Position numbers and translations under genes: made by a program. A stretch of DNA of 40,710 nt from Desulfatitalea sp. UBA4791. GTDB taxonomy: Bacteria; Desulfobacterota; Desulfobacteria; Desulfobacterales; Desulfosarcinaceae. The number at the start of each line of letters is the position of its first letter. The first letter of the stretch is position 1. The notes under the pieces were generated by a model that was not told the DNA's origin, did not search any database, and saw nothing but the letters and a program-made list of their open reading frames with translations. The stretch is taken from the NCBI GenBank assembly GCA_002402905.1, contig DHGT01000156.1:16201-56910 (forward strand), written 5' to 3'. This document shows, one piece after another, positions 8,781-16,357 of the stretch.

Positions 8781-9746
8781 CTAAAAGTGGTAGACGAAGC
8801 GGAGGTTGTAGCGTTCGCCTTCCGGGCGGTTTTCGGCCTTGCTTTCGAAATAGGCATTGAAGAAGAGGTGGGCATCCTTGCTGATGTGCCACAGCAGGCC
8901 GGGTCCGATGGCCAGCACCTGCTCACGGGAATCGTCCACGCTGTCGCCGTCCACCTTGAGGTCGGTGATCTGTTTGAGATAGTAGCCGTTGAGCCCCACG
9001 CGCAGCATGGGCAGGATTTGATAGGCCGTGGCGAAATTGAGATGAACGGCCTGTCCGGCCTGGGTGTCGTCGGGAGCTGGATTGTTGAGGTCTGAATAAT
9101 TCGGGTCGTCGTTTTTGGCGTTCCAGAGATAGTGGATGCGGGTGGAGACAGTCCATTGGGGCGTGATGAACAGGGTGCCGGACCAGTAGGGGTTGAAGGA
9201 GAAGAAATTGCTGCCCGGGTTCAGCGCCTTGTCGTCGTCGTATTTCCCCGTGGGCAGGATGCATTGCAGTTCGATGCGGTGCATGAAGCGCGGGCCGTTG
9301 GTCCCCATGATCGGGCCCCACTGCAGAAAGGGGCCGACGAGCAAGTCCCCCAGACCGTCCCCGTTGTCTTCGGGAAAAGGTCCGGCGACATCATACGACG
9401 CATCGAGAAATACATAGGGGACGATGACGTCCAGGCCCCACTTGCCGCCGGCCAGGACGGTCTGATCCGATTGATAGATGAATTGGGTCAAGCTGATCCA
9501 GGCGTCGAGATCCTCACCGGCACCGCCGCCAAAAAGATTGCCGCCGCTATCGTTGGTGAATTCGTCGGCGGTCCAGTATTGCAGGTATTGGGTGAAATAG
9601 AGCCCCGGGCCGGCCGGCGGACCGCCGTCCATAAAGCTGGTGAAGCCCAGGTTCACCGAGGGCAGATCGTAGGCCTGTCCCGAGATCGGCATCAACAGGC
9701 AGACCAGCGTCAACCCTGCACCTATCCATGAACGTAACCGTTTCAT
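8781..9746 (-). CDS. Outer-membrane beta-barrel protein, phenol-degradation MetA-like transporter family
   Basis: A 321-residue exported protein. The N-terminus (MKRLRSWIGAGLTLVCLLM, cleavage likely after GQA near residue 25) is a typical signal peptide. The mature protein is rich in aromatic and Gly residues, with alternating strands and features such as GPFLQWGP, FSFNPYW and LNFATAYQILP. It ends in a C-terminal aromatic (VYHF), as expected of an outer-membrane barrel. It fits the MetA-pathway/SphA family, proposed to help take up hydrophobic aromatic or aliphatic substrates. AGGAGGAG precedes the ATG. Convergence with an acyl-CoA ligase fits a link to uptake of a hydrophobic acid, but this is inference. 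Confidence 0.75.
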   Translation of the reverse strand: MKRLRSWIGAGLTLVCLLMPISGQAYDLPSVNLGFTSFMDGGPPAGPGLYFTQYLQYWTADEFTNDSGGNLFGGGAGEDLDAWISLTQFIYQSDQTVLAGGKWGLDVIVPYVFLDASYDVAGPFPEDNGDGLGDLLVGPFLQWGPIMGTNGPRFMHRIELQCILPTGKYDDDKALNPGSNFFSFNPYWSGTLFITPQWTVSTRIHYLWNAKNDDPNYSDLNNPAPDDTQAGQAVHLNFATAYQILPMLRVGLNGYYLKQITDLKVDGDSVDDSREQVLAIGPGLLWHISKDAHLFFNAYFESKAENRPEGERYNLRFVYHF

Positions 9747-9976
9747 CGTCTCCTCCTAATTTGTGGGGTTCTGATCTGTAAGCGGGGTCGCCCTCTCAAA
9801 TCCCATCTCGGGGCGTAAGTCAAGTGCTCATATCGGCACCTCCTGCCAAACGATTCTTGCATGCCATCGGGATATGGCCTATCATTCGATCAGTACCTGC
9901 CTGTATCCTTTCATGCGCCTGACGATCCGTTCCATCGAAGAAGCGTATTCCATGCATTCATCATGGAGGAGCGGCG

Positions 9977-11503
9977 ATGAAACCGAACCCGAACCACAAC
10001 ACCAAGCCGTTGAACGTGGCCATCGTCGGCGGTGGCCGAACATGCCGCTTTTTCCTCGAACGGCTCCAGCAGGATCTGTTTCCCTATCTGCATATCAACA
10101 TCGTGGGGGTCTGCGACATCGACGACACCGCCGAGGGATTGGTCCTGGCCCGGAAGATGAACATATTTACGACCCGCAATTTCAAGGACCTGTTTCAGAT
10201 CGAGGCGCTGGACGGCATTCTCGAACTGACCAACAGCCGGGATGTGCTCCTCGAATTGATCAACCTGAGGCCCCGGCGGGTGGGCGTCATCGAGCACAAC
10301 ATCGGCCAGCTCATGAAAAACCTCTTTCAGATGCACCAGCGAGTGGAATCGGCGGAGCACCAGGCGGTTCTCGAAAAGATGATATCGGAGTTCGTCATCC
10401 AACAGGTCAACGACAAGATTGTCATTCTCAGCCCGGATTTCACGATCATCGATGCCAACGAGGCCTATCTCACGACGCTGAACAAGACCAAGGAAGAGGT
10501 CATCGGCGGCCGCTGTTACGAGGTCACCTTCGGACTGGACGTCCCTTGCGCCAGCTCGCAGGTCGGTATCGAATGCCCCATGCTCGAAACCTTGAAGACC
10601 GGTCAATCCGCCCACGTCATTTTCGAACACCCTTCGTCGGTCGACGGCCAGTTGATCTACAGCGACCTGATTACCTATCCGGTGAAGGACGCCGCGGGAA
10701 ACATCGTCCAGATCGTGGAGATATGGCGGGATATCACCCAGAAGCTGGCCCCGACCTGGGAGAGGCGGATGGATCGTCTCAAATACGATATCAACAAGCT
10801 GGTACAGGAAGATCGGATGATCTCCCTGGGTAAGCTGGTGGCCAGCTGTGTCCATGAAATCAACAATCCGATCCAGGGGTTGCTCACCTTCAGCTACCTG
10901 ATCAAAGATATGCTGGCAGAGGGAGATCCCGACGCCGGGACCATGGAAAAAATCCGTGGTCACATCGAGTTGATGTGCAAGGAACTCGAACGCTGCGGCC
11001 ACATCGTATCCGGCCTGCTCTCCTTTTCGCGGGATGGGTCCCAGAAATTTTCGGCGACCGACATCAATGAGGCCATCCGGTCGACGATCACCCTCACCCA
11101 CCATAAAATGGAATTACAGAACATCGAGCTTTCCATGGATCTGTGCGACGAGCCCTTGATCGTCCACGGTTCGTCGAGCAGGCTCGAACAGTGCTTTCTC
11201 AATCTGGTTTTCAATGCCATCGAGGCCATGCCTAACGGCGGCGGCCTGTGTGTCGAGTCGCGGTTGGAAAAGGGAGGACATCAGGCCGTTGTCCGGATCA
11301 AGGACCAAGGCACCGGCATCGCGGATCAGGATCTGGGCAATATCTTCGATCCGTTTTTCACCACCAAGGAACCGGGCGAGGGCACCGGCCTCGGCCTCTC
11401 GATCGTATACGGCGTGGTGAAAAATCACGGCGGCGATATCAAGGTCCAAAGCGAACCGGGAAAGGGCTGCTGCTTCGAATTGACCTTTCCGCTTTGCCGA
11501 TAA
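9977..11503 (+). CDS. Soluble hybrid sensor: Rossmann-like domain, PAS, histidine kinase
   Basis: A 508-residue sensor kinase without membrane segments. Residues about 12-115 form a Rossmann-like domain (VAIVGGGRTC, then VGVCDIDDTAEGLVLARKM), as in NAD(P)-dependent oxidoreductases. A PAS domain follows at about 135-260, with Cys-containing CYEVTF and CASSQVGIECPM. Then come HisKA (VHEINNPIQGL, near residue 293) and HATPase_c, with N box NLVFNAIEAM, G1 DQGTGI and G2 GEGTGLGLSI. It probably phosphorylates the response regulator encoded 45 bases downstream. The input may be a dinucleotide or redox signal; that is inference. GGAGG lies before the ATG. Confidence 0.88.
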   Translation: MKPNPNHNTKPLNVAIVGGGRTCRFFLERLQQDLFPYLHINIVGVCDIDDTAEGLVLARKMNIFTTRNFKDLFQIEALDGILELTNSRDVLLELINLRPRRVGVIEHNIGQLMKNLFQMHQRVESAEHQAVLEKMISEFVIQQVNDKIVILSPDFTIIDANEAYLTTLNKTKEEVIGGRCYEVTFGLDVPCASSQVGIECPMLETLKTGQSAHVIFEHPSSVDGQLIYSDLITYPVKDAAGNIVQIVEIWRDITQKLAPTWERRMDRLKYDINKLVQEDRMISLGKLVASCVHEINNPIQGLLTFSYLIKDMLAEGDPDAGTMEKIRGHIELMCKELERCGHIVSGLLSFSRDGSQKFSATDINEAIRSTITLTHHKMELQNIELSMDLCDEPLIVHGSSSRLEQCFLNLVFNAIEAMPNGGGLCVESRLEKGGHQAVVRIKDQGTGIADQDLGNIFDPFFTTKEPGEGTGLGLSIVYGVVKNHGGDIKVQSEPGKGCCFELTFPLCR

Positions 11504-11548
11504 GGAAGGCGTGGGGGCAGGTCGCAATCCCGCAAAAGGAGGGTGGCG

Positions 11549-12904
11549 ATGAGGGAAACCATGCGCATCATGGTCGTCGATGACGAGATGATCATCCGCG
11601 AGTCTTTTCTCAACTGGTTTGCCAAGGGCGGATATTTTGTCGATGCCGCGGCATCCGGTAATGAAGCGCTGATCAAGCTGGAGAAGACACCTTTTGATCT
11701 GTTGTTCGTCGACATCAAAATGCCGGGCATGGATGGCATGGAACTGCTCGGACGGGTGAAGACCGAATTTCCGGACACCGAGGTGGTCATCATCACCGCC
11801 TACGGATCCATCGATACGGCTGTCAACGCTATGAAGCACGGGGCGGTCGATTATCTGCTCAAACCCTTCAAACCGGACCAGCTTTCACTGGTGTTGGAGA
11901 AGATCACCCAGCTCAAAAAGCGGACACTGCATTATCGCTATCTGAAAAGCCACTTGAAACAGATCACCCGGTTCGACAATATTATCGGTGAGTCCCCGCC
12001 CATGAAAAATATCTTCCAGCTGATCATGGAGGTGGCCAAAACCGATGCATCGGTTCTGCTCACCGGAGAAACCGGCACCGGCAAGGAGTTGGTCGCCCGC
12101 GCCATCCACGCCAAAAGCACCCGCGCCCAACATCCGTTCATCGCCCTGAATTGCGGTGCGATCCCGGATTCATTGCTCGAGGCCGAACTGTTCGGACATC
12201 AGAAGGGGGCATACACGGGCGCTACCCAGCGAAGAAAAGGCTATTTTGAAATCGTGGCCGGCGGCACGCTCTTTCTGGATGAGATCGGAGAGATCAGTCA
12301 GAAGATGCAGGTGGATCTGCTGCGTGTTCTTGAAGAGAAGAAGATCAAGCAGCTCGGCAGCGCCGGCATGGTCGACGTGGATTTTCGTTTGATCTGCGCC
12401 ACCCGACAGGATTTAAAGGCTAAAATCGAAAAGAATGAATTCAGGGAGGATCTTTTTTACCGGATCAACGTGATCACCATCGACCTGCCTCCCTTGCGCC
12501 AGCGCAGGAGTGATATTCCCTTGCTGGTCGATCATTTTATCCAGAAGTACAATGCGGAAACGGTGAAGAACGTGGACCATGTCACGCCCGAAGCATTGCG
12601 ACTGCTCATGGCCTATGACTGGCCCGGAAACGTACGCGAACTGAGGAATGCGCTCGAACGGGCGGTGGTCCTCTCCAAATCGCGGCTGCTGCATGTCGAG
12701 GATTTCAGCTTTCTTCACCTTTCCGCGGAGACCTCGAGCGACGCCCGTTCCCTCGTGGAGATCGAAAAGCAGCATATCCGCCATATCCTGGATCAGTGCA
12801 ACGGCAACATCAGCCAGGCCGCCCGCGTGCTGGATATCAACCGGGCGACCCTGCATAAAAAAATCAAACGCTACCGGCTTTCACCATCTTCGCAAACGGA
12901 TTGA
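11549..12904 (+). CDS. Sigma-54-dependent response regulator (NtrC/AtoC/ZraR type)
   Basis: 451 residues. The receiver domain (about 6-118) has D11/D12 and phospho-acceptor D55 in FVDIKMPGMDG. The central AAA+ domain has Walker A GETGTGKE and the sigma-54 contact loop as GAYTGAT (consensus GAFTGA), plus the arginine-finger region YRINV. A Fis-type HTH closes the protein (NISQAARVLDINRATLHKKIKRY). The ATG at 11549 is preceded by AAAGGAGGG; a GTG two codons upstream is less likely. It is the cognate partner of the preceding kinase and probably activates sigma-54 promoters. The one at 14501-14516, in front of the convergent GcvH-like gene, is a candidate target. Confidence 0.95.
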   Translation: MRETMRIMVVDDEMIIRESFLNWFAKGGYFVDAAASGNEALIKLEKTPFDLLFVDIKMPGMDGMELLGRVKTEFPDTEVVIITAYGSIDTAVNAMKHGAVDYLLKPFKPDQLSLVLEKITQLKKRTLHYRYLKSHLKQITRFDNIIGESPPMKNIFQLIMEVAKTDASVLLTGETGTGKELVARAIHAKSTRAQHPFIALNCGAIPDSLLEAELFGHQKGAYTGATQRRKGYFEIVAGGTLFLDEIGEISQKMQVDLLRVLEEKKIKQLGSAGMVDVDFRLICATRQDLKAKIEKNEFREDLFYRINVITIDLPPLRQRRSDIPLLVDHFIQKYNAETVKNVDHVTPEALRLLMAYDWPGNVRELRNALERAVVLSKSRLLHVEDFSFLHLSAETSSDARSLVEIEKQHIRHILDQCNGNISQAARVLDINRATLHKKIKRYRLSPSSQTD

Positions 12905-12907
12905 TCC

Positions 12908-13471
12908 ATGCCAAAGCAATCCTTTGAGCCTAAGAAATCCTTTGACATCGGTATCATCCCCATCGGCGACATCCCCCAGTTGATTCTGGATGTCATCGCC
13001 GCCCATATTGTGGAATATATGAACCTGGAGGTGCGCTTCATGCCGGACATGGCGGTGCCGATTCAAGCATGGCAACAGAGCCGGCAGCAGTATGACGCCG
13101 GCCGGGTCCTCCGATGCATCGATGGCAGGACCCGGGGGGATGTCGAAAAGCTGCTCGGCGTGCTGGCCGTCGATCTGTTTATCCCCATCTTCACCCACGT
13201 GTTCGGAAGCGCCAGGCAAGGGGCGGACTGCGGCATCGTCTCCATCTACCGATTGGCGGATCATCCCCAGGAACGCACCGCCCCCACACCACGTCTGCTG
13301 GAAAGGTCGGCCAAGGTGGCCATGCACGAGATCGGGCATCTGTACGACCTGGTTCATTGCGAGGACAACCATTGTCTCATGCATTTTTCGGGCAATGTCG
13401 AAGAACTGGATCAACTGCCGGTCTTTTTCTGCCGCTATTGTCTCTCGTTCCTGAAACAGCATCCAAAATAG
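12908..13471 (+). CDS. Archaemetzincin-type zinc metalloprotease (peptidase M54)
   Basis: A 187-residue member of the archaemetzincin/AMZ family. The active site is H140-E-I-G-H144-L-Y-D-L-V-H150, directly followed by the family's structural zinc site: C151, C156, M158, C175 and C178 (pattern HC-x4-C-x-M-x16-C-x2-C). The conserved Gly of HExxHxxGxxH is Asp147 here. There is no signal peptide, so it is cytoplasmic. It starts four bases after the response regulator stop codon, so it is cotranscribed with the two-component genes. Family members are putative aminopeptidases of poorly known function; the substrate is unknown. Confidence 0.9.
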   Translation: MPKQSFEPKKSFDIGIIPIGDIPQLILDVIAAHIVEYMNLEVRFMPDMAVPIQAWQQSRQQYDAGRVLRCIDGRTRGDVEKLLGVLAVDLFIPIFTHVFGSARQGADCGIVSIYRLADHPQERTAPTPRLLERSAKVAMHEIGHLYDLVHCEDNHCLMHFSGNVEELDQLPVFFCRYCLSFLKQHPK

Positions 13472-13490
13472 ATGGCGTCGCGCTTGCTGC

Positions 13491-14435
13491 TTATTGCGTC
13501 TCCTCATGGTCAACCTTGCGCGTTCCCAGGAAGGTTTCGGCCAGATTGGCCCACCCAAGTTCCGGATAGGCGGATGCCACGTCGTCGATCGGCTGACCGC
13601 CGGTGGCGGCCAACGGCTCGTACTCTTCTCCGAGCATGCCGAGCAGCTTCTGGCTTTCCGATGCCATCCAACGCTTGGTTTCGTTGCCGTAGTAAAGCCC
13701 CCGGAGGTTTCTTTTGGGCATCTGCGGGGAGAGGACCGCCAACCAGCCTTCATGGTAAGGATCCTCGTGCGAAATTTCAGGATGCGCCATGACCTTGTGG
13801 TTGACGGCCAGGACATTTCCTGAAATGGGCGACAAGACCGCGGCCTTTTGATGTGAACGTCCGAAAGACCAACCGATTTCGTTCTGGCTCAGAATCGTTC
13901 CCAGCGGCGGAAGATCGACATGCTCGGCCGGCCCGAATAACCGGACCAGAAAGTCGTCGAACCCGATCCGCACACGGCCCCCGTGTTCGAACCGCGCCCA
14001 GGTATGGCCGAAGTGATAATAGTAGTCGTCCGCCACCCGGTACCCGCCGGCCGACGAACAATGGGGGGCGGTCACGGCTTGATCCAGATCGATGTCATCG
14101 AGCCACTGGTCGAACTCACAATGATAGCATTCGTAGTTCATCGTGCAGATTTTGGGATAAGAAATTCTGCCGGTCATCACATGGCGGCACAGCTTCGCTG
14201 CGGTTTGATAGTGCTTGTTCAGGGTTTGAGACCATCCTTTGCCTGGGCCTTTCTCATCTGTTGCCGCATGCCCCATGGCTTTTTGCATGGCCTTGTCGAA
14301 GGGGCAGGAGTTACAATCGTAAGCATTGTCGCAGAGCCGGAAGTTGACCACTCCGGTTTTCATCCAGATGCATTCATTTTCAACGACCTGAAACCCCCTG
14401 ACCGTTTTGTTTGCTTCCCTGGCTTGGCGTTTCAT
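13491..14435 (-). CDS. GcvH-like (lipoyl-domain fold) protein with Cys-rich N-terminus
   Basis: 314 residues. The N-terminal 130 residues hold several cysteine pairs: CDNAYDCNSCPF and CTMNYECYHCEF, suggesting metal or Fe-S binding. Residues about 140-255 resemble glycine-cleavage H-protein: HTWARFEHGGRVRIGFDDFLVRLFG, then SPISGNVLAVNHKV and HEDPYHEGWLAVL. The usual lipoylated ESVKAxSDxYSP segment reads HQKAAVLSP, two residues shorter; the Lys may or may not be lipoylated. Such stand-alone proteins accompany redox or regulatory loci rather than glycine cleavage, and no gcvP/T is present. It is convergent to the kinase-regulator-protease operon (20-base gap) and has a sigma-54 promoter. Confidence 0.75.
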   Translation of the reverse strand: MKRQAREANKTVRGFQVVENECIWMKTGVVNFRLCDNAYDCNSCPFDKAMQKAMGHAATDEKGPGKGWSQTLNKHYQTAAKLCRHVMTGRISYPKICTMNYECYHCEFDQWLDDIDLDQAVTAPHCSSAGGYRVADDYYYHFGHTWARFEHGGRVRIGFDDFLVRLFGPAEHVDLPPLGTILSQNEIGWSFGRSHQKAAVLSPISGNVLAVNHKVMAHPEISHEDPYHEGWLAVLSPQMPKRNLRGLYYGNETKRWMASESQKLLGMLGEEYEPLAATGGQPIDDVASAYPELGWANLAETFLGTRKVDHEETQ

Positions 14436-14500
14436 ATCGTGTTTTCCTTATTTTTGGGTGATGATTCGCTGTCAGGCGTACCCGTTTGTCATCGAGTAGC

Positions 14501-14516
14501 GCAATAAGAATGCCAT
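14501..14516 (-). promoter_or_regulatory. Sigma-54 (-24/-12) promoter upstream of the GcvH-like gene
   Basis: Read on the minus strand, the site is ATGGCAT-TCTTA-TTGC. GG (14514-14513) and GC (14502-14501) are separated by exactly 10 bases, as required for TGGCAC-N5-TTGC. The start of transcription would fall near 14489, about 55 bases before the ATG at 14435. Confidence 0.7.
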
Positions 14517-14820
14517 AATGGCGGTCCGACGGATTCCATTGAGTGTGAAGGTGCCTTCCGATAAGGTATGGTGGTTTTCAGAGAAGCTCGTGATTGCTTG
14601 GAACCTGCTTGATTTTAAGGCCTATCGGTTCATCTCGGCGTGACCTGTGGTGCCGGCCGATACCCGTTGGAGTGTTTCGCGCTCGGCCTCAAGGGGTTGA
14701 TGCGTAAGGAGGTGTTTGGGAGGGATGACGTGGTGAAATCGGCCACACTTTGGGCCCAAACAAGCTCCTAAAAATACAAATAAGTAGTAATTATGAGGAG
14801 TTATAAATATGTTGCATTTG
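14517..14820. other. Non-coding part of the 531-base gap between GcvH-like and mscS genes
   Basis: Apart from the sigma-54 promoter and the triple half-site operator at its edges, no gene is supported here. A minus-strand frame at 14622-14942 has no ribosome binding site and no recognisable protein character. The stretch 14760-14815 is AT-rich. Confidence 0.5.
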
Positions 14821-14848
14821 GCGACAGGGACTGTCGCGTTTGGCGACA
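14821..14848. promoter_or_regulatory. Triple half-site operator, candidate enhancer for a Fis-type activator
   Basis: Three GCGACA half-sites alternate in orientation with exact 5-base spacers: GCGACA (14821-14826), TGTCGC (14832-14837) and GCGACA (14843-14848). This forms two overlapping 17-bp palindromes with an 11-bp period, so all half-sites face one side of the helix. It lies about 305 bases upstream of the sigma-54 promoter at 14501-14516 and 118 bases before the MscS gene. Confidence 0.6.
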
Positions 14849-14966
14849 CCCGCCCATGGCGGCTACGGAAAATCTTGACCGACGCGGGGCAGGGTCGATA
14901 TATCCATTGGCGTGCGCAGATGCGCCGGCGTTCCGATTTCATCCATCGATAGTATGAGGTAGGCGA

Positions 14967-16280
14967 TTGGGCTTAGAAAAGTATTTGCATCTCGATTACT
15001 GGAAAGCGCTGGCCATGGCTCTTCAGCAGTGGTTTGTGCGCGACGTGCTGGTTGTCGAAACCCTGCTGGAAGTGGTCGCCATCTTTATCTGCATCGTTCT
15101 GGGCGGCCTGGTCGCCCGGTTGTTCAAGCCCCGGTTGTCCCGGTTGATAGAGGGACGCAGTTGGCAGGCGCTGACCATCGGACGCTTTCTCGGTGCGTTG
15201 CACCAGGTGCTGGCGTCTGCCGTGGCCCTCGTGCTGCTGGGGTTTGCCATGGCTGTATTCCAGCGGCTCGAAGCGAGCCGACAGATCCTCAACATGGCGG
15301 TGAGCCTGCTTTCGGCCTGGGTGATCATCCGCCTGGTCACGTCGGTGTTGAGAGATCCGGGATGGCGGCGCTATATCGCCCTGTTGGCTTGGACCTTGGC
15401 CGCCCTTCATATCCTCTCTCTGTTGCAGCCCATGTTGGGGCTGCTCGACAGTCTGGGCGTCACCCTGGGCGGTGTGCGCATCTCGGTGCTGTTGATCATC
15501 AAGGCCGTCATTTTTCTCACCATCCTCTTGCGACTGTCGTTGGGTGCTTCACTTGTGTTGGAAAAGCGCATCAACAATATGGAGGGGCTGACGCCTTCGA
15601 TCCAGGTGCTGTTGTCCAAGGCACTGAAAATCACTCTGCTGGCCACAACGGTCATCGTCACTCTCAGCAGCCTGGGGATCAACTTGTCGGCCTTTGCCTT
15701 CTTCGGCGGCGCCATCGGCGTGGGCGTCGGCTTCGGGTTGCAGAAGGTCGTGTCCAATCTGGTCAGCGGCGTCATCCTGCTGCTGGACCGTTCGATCAAG
15801 CCCGGCGACGTGATCGAGATCGGCGCCACCTACGGCCGTATCGAGTCCCTGGGCGCGCGTTACGTGTCGGTGGCGACCCGTGACAACACCGAATACCTCA
15901 TTCCCAACGAAGATCTGATCACGACCCAGGTGATCAACTGGTCTTTTTCCGACAAACTGGTTCGCCTGAAAGTGGTCGTTGGGGTCAGCTACGATTCCGA
16001 CATTCACCAGGTGATGCGCCTCATGGTGGCCGCTGCGGCCGGGATTCCCAGGGTATTGACCGATCCTAAGCCGGTGTGCCAGTTGAAGAATTTCGGCGAT
16101 AGCAGCATTGACATGGAGCTGCGTCTTTGGATCAACGACCCGGAAAATGGCGTTTCAAACGTCTGCAGTGCAGTGCGCATCGCTATCTGGGACACGTTCA
16201 AGGCAAACGGCATCGAGATTCCTTTCCCCCAGCGCGATCTTCATATCAAGTCGGGATTTCGGGAATCGCCGGAAGCCTGA
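14967..16280 (+). CDS. Small-conductance mechanosensitive channel (MscS family)
   Basis: 437 residues, with about five hydrophobic segments in the first 240 residues. The pore helix and hinge are clear: GGAIGVGVGFGLQKVVSNLVSG followed by ILLLDRSIKPGDVIEI. The cytosolic beta domain comes after it. It opens under membrane tension to release solutes on osmotic down-shock. The start is probably the TTG at 14967, preceded by GAGG at good distance; an in-frame ATG at 15015 is the alternative. Single gene, convergent with the permease gene downstream and separated from it by a terminator hairpin. Confidence 0.9.
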   Translation: MGLEKYLHLDYWKALAMALQQWFVRDVLVVETLLEVVAIFICIVLGGLVARLFKPRLSRLIEGRSWQALTIGRFLGALHQVLASAVALVLLGFAMAVFQRLEASRQILNMAVSLLSAWVIIRLVTSVLRDPGWRRYIALLAWTLAALHILSLLQPMLGLLDSLGVTLGGVRISVLLIIKAVIFLTILLRLSLGASLVLEKRINNMEGLTPSIQVLLSKALKITLLATTVIVTLSSLGINLSAFAFFGGAIGVGVGFGLQKVVSNLVSGVILLLDRSIKPGDVIEIGATYGRIESLGARYVSVATRDNTEYLIPNEDLITTQVINWSFSDKLVRLKVVVGVSYDSDIHQVMRLMVAAAAGIPRVLTDPKPVCQLKNFGDSSIDMELRLWINDPENGVSNVCSAVRIAIWDTFKANGIEIPFPQRDLHIKSGFRESPEA

Positions 16281-16312
16281 TGGAACCCGAAAGAATTGAA
16301 GCATCGAAATCA

Positions 16313-16340
16313 AACGGGAGGCAGCTATGTGCCTCCCGTT
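16313..16340. terminator. Bidirectional terminator hairpin between mscS and the permease gene
   Basis: An 11-bp perfect stem (core ACGGGAGGCA and its complement) with a 6-base loop, GCTATG, sits between two convergent genes. The plus strand continues TCATTTG and the minus strand TTGATTT, both only moderately T-rich. Confidence 0.75.
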
Positions 16341-16357
16341 CATTTGTATCGGCGAGA

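Noticed and set aside
14908..14923. A plus-strand TTGGCGTG...TGC resembling a sigma-54 promoter before mscS
   Set aside because: The GG to GC distance is 11, not 10, so it does not fit the strict spacing.
14622..14942. A 106-codon minus-strand frame in the mscS upstream gap
   Set aside because: No ribosome binding site; it reads through the triple half-site operator and the composition is not protein-like.
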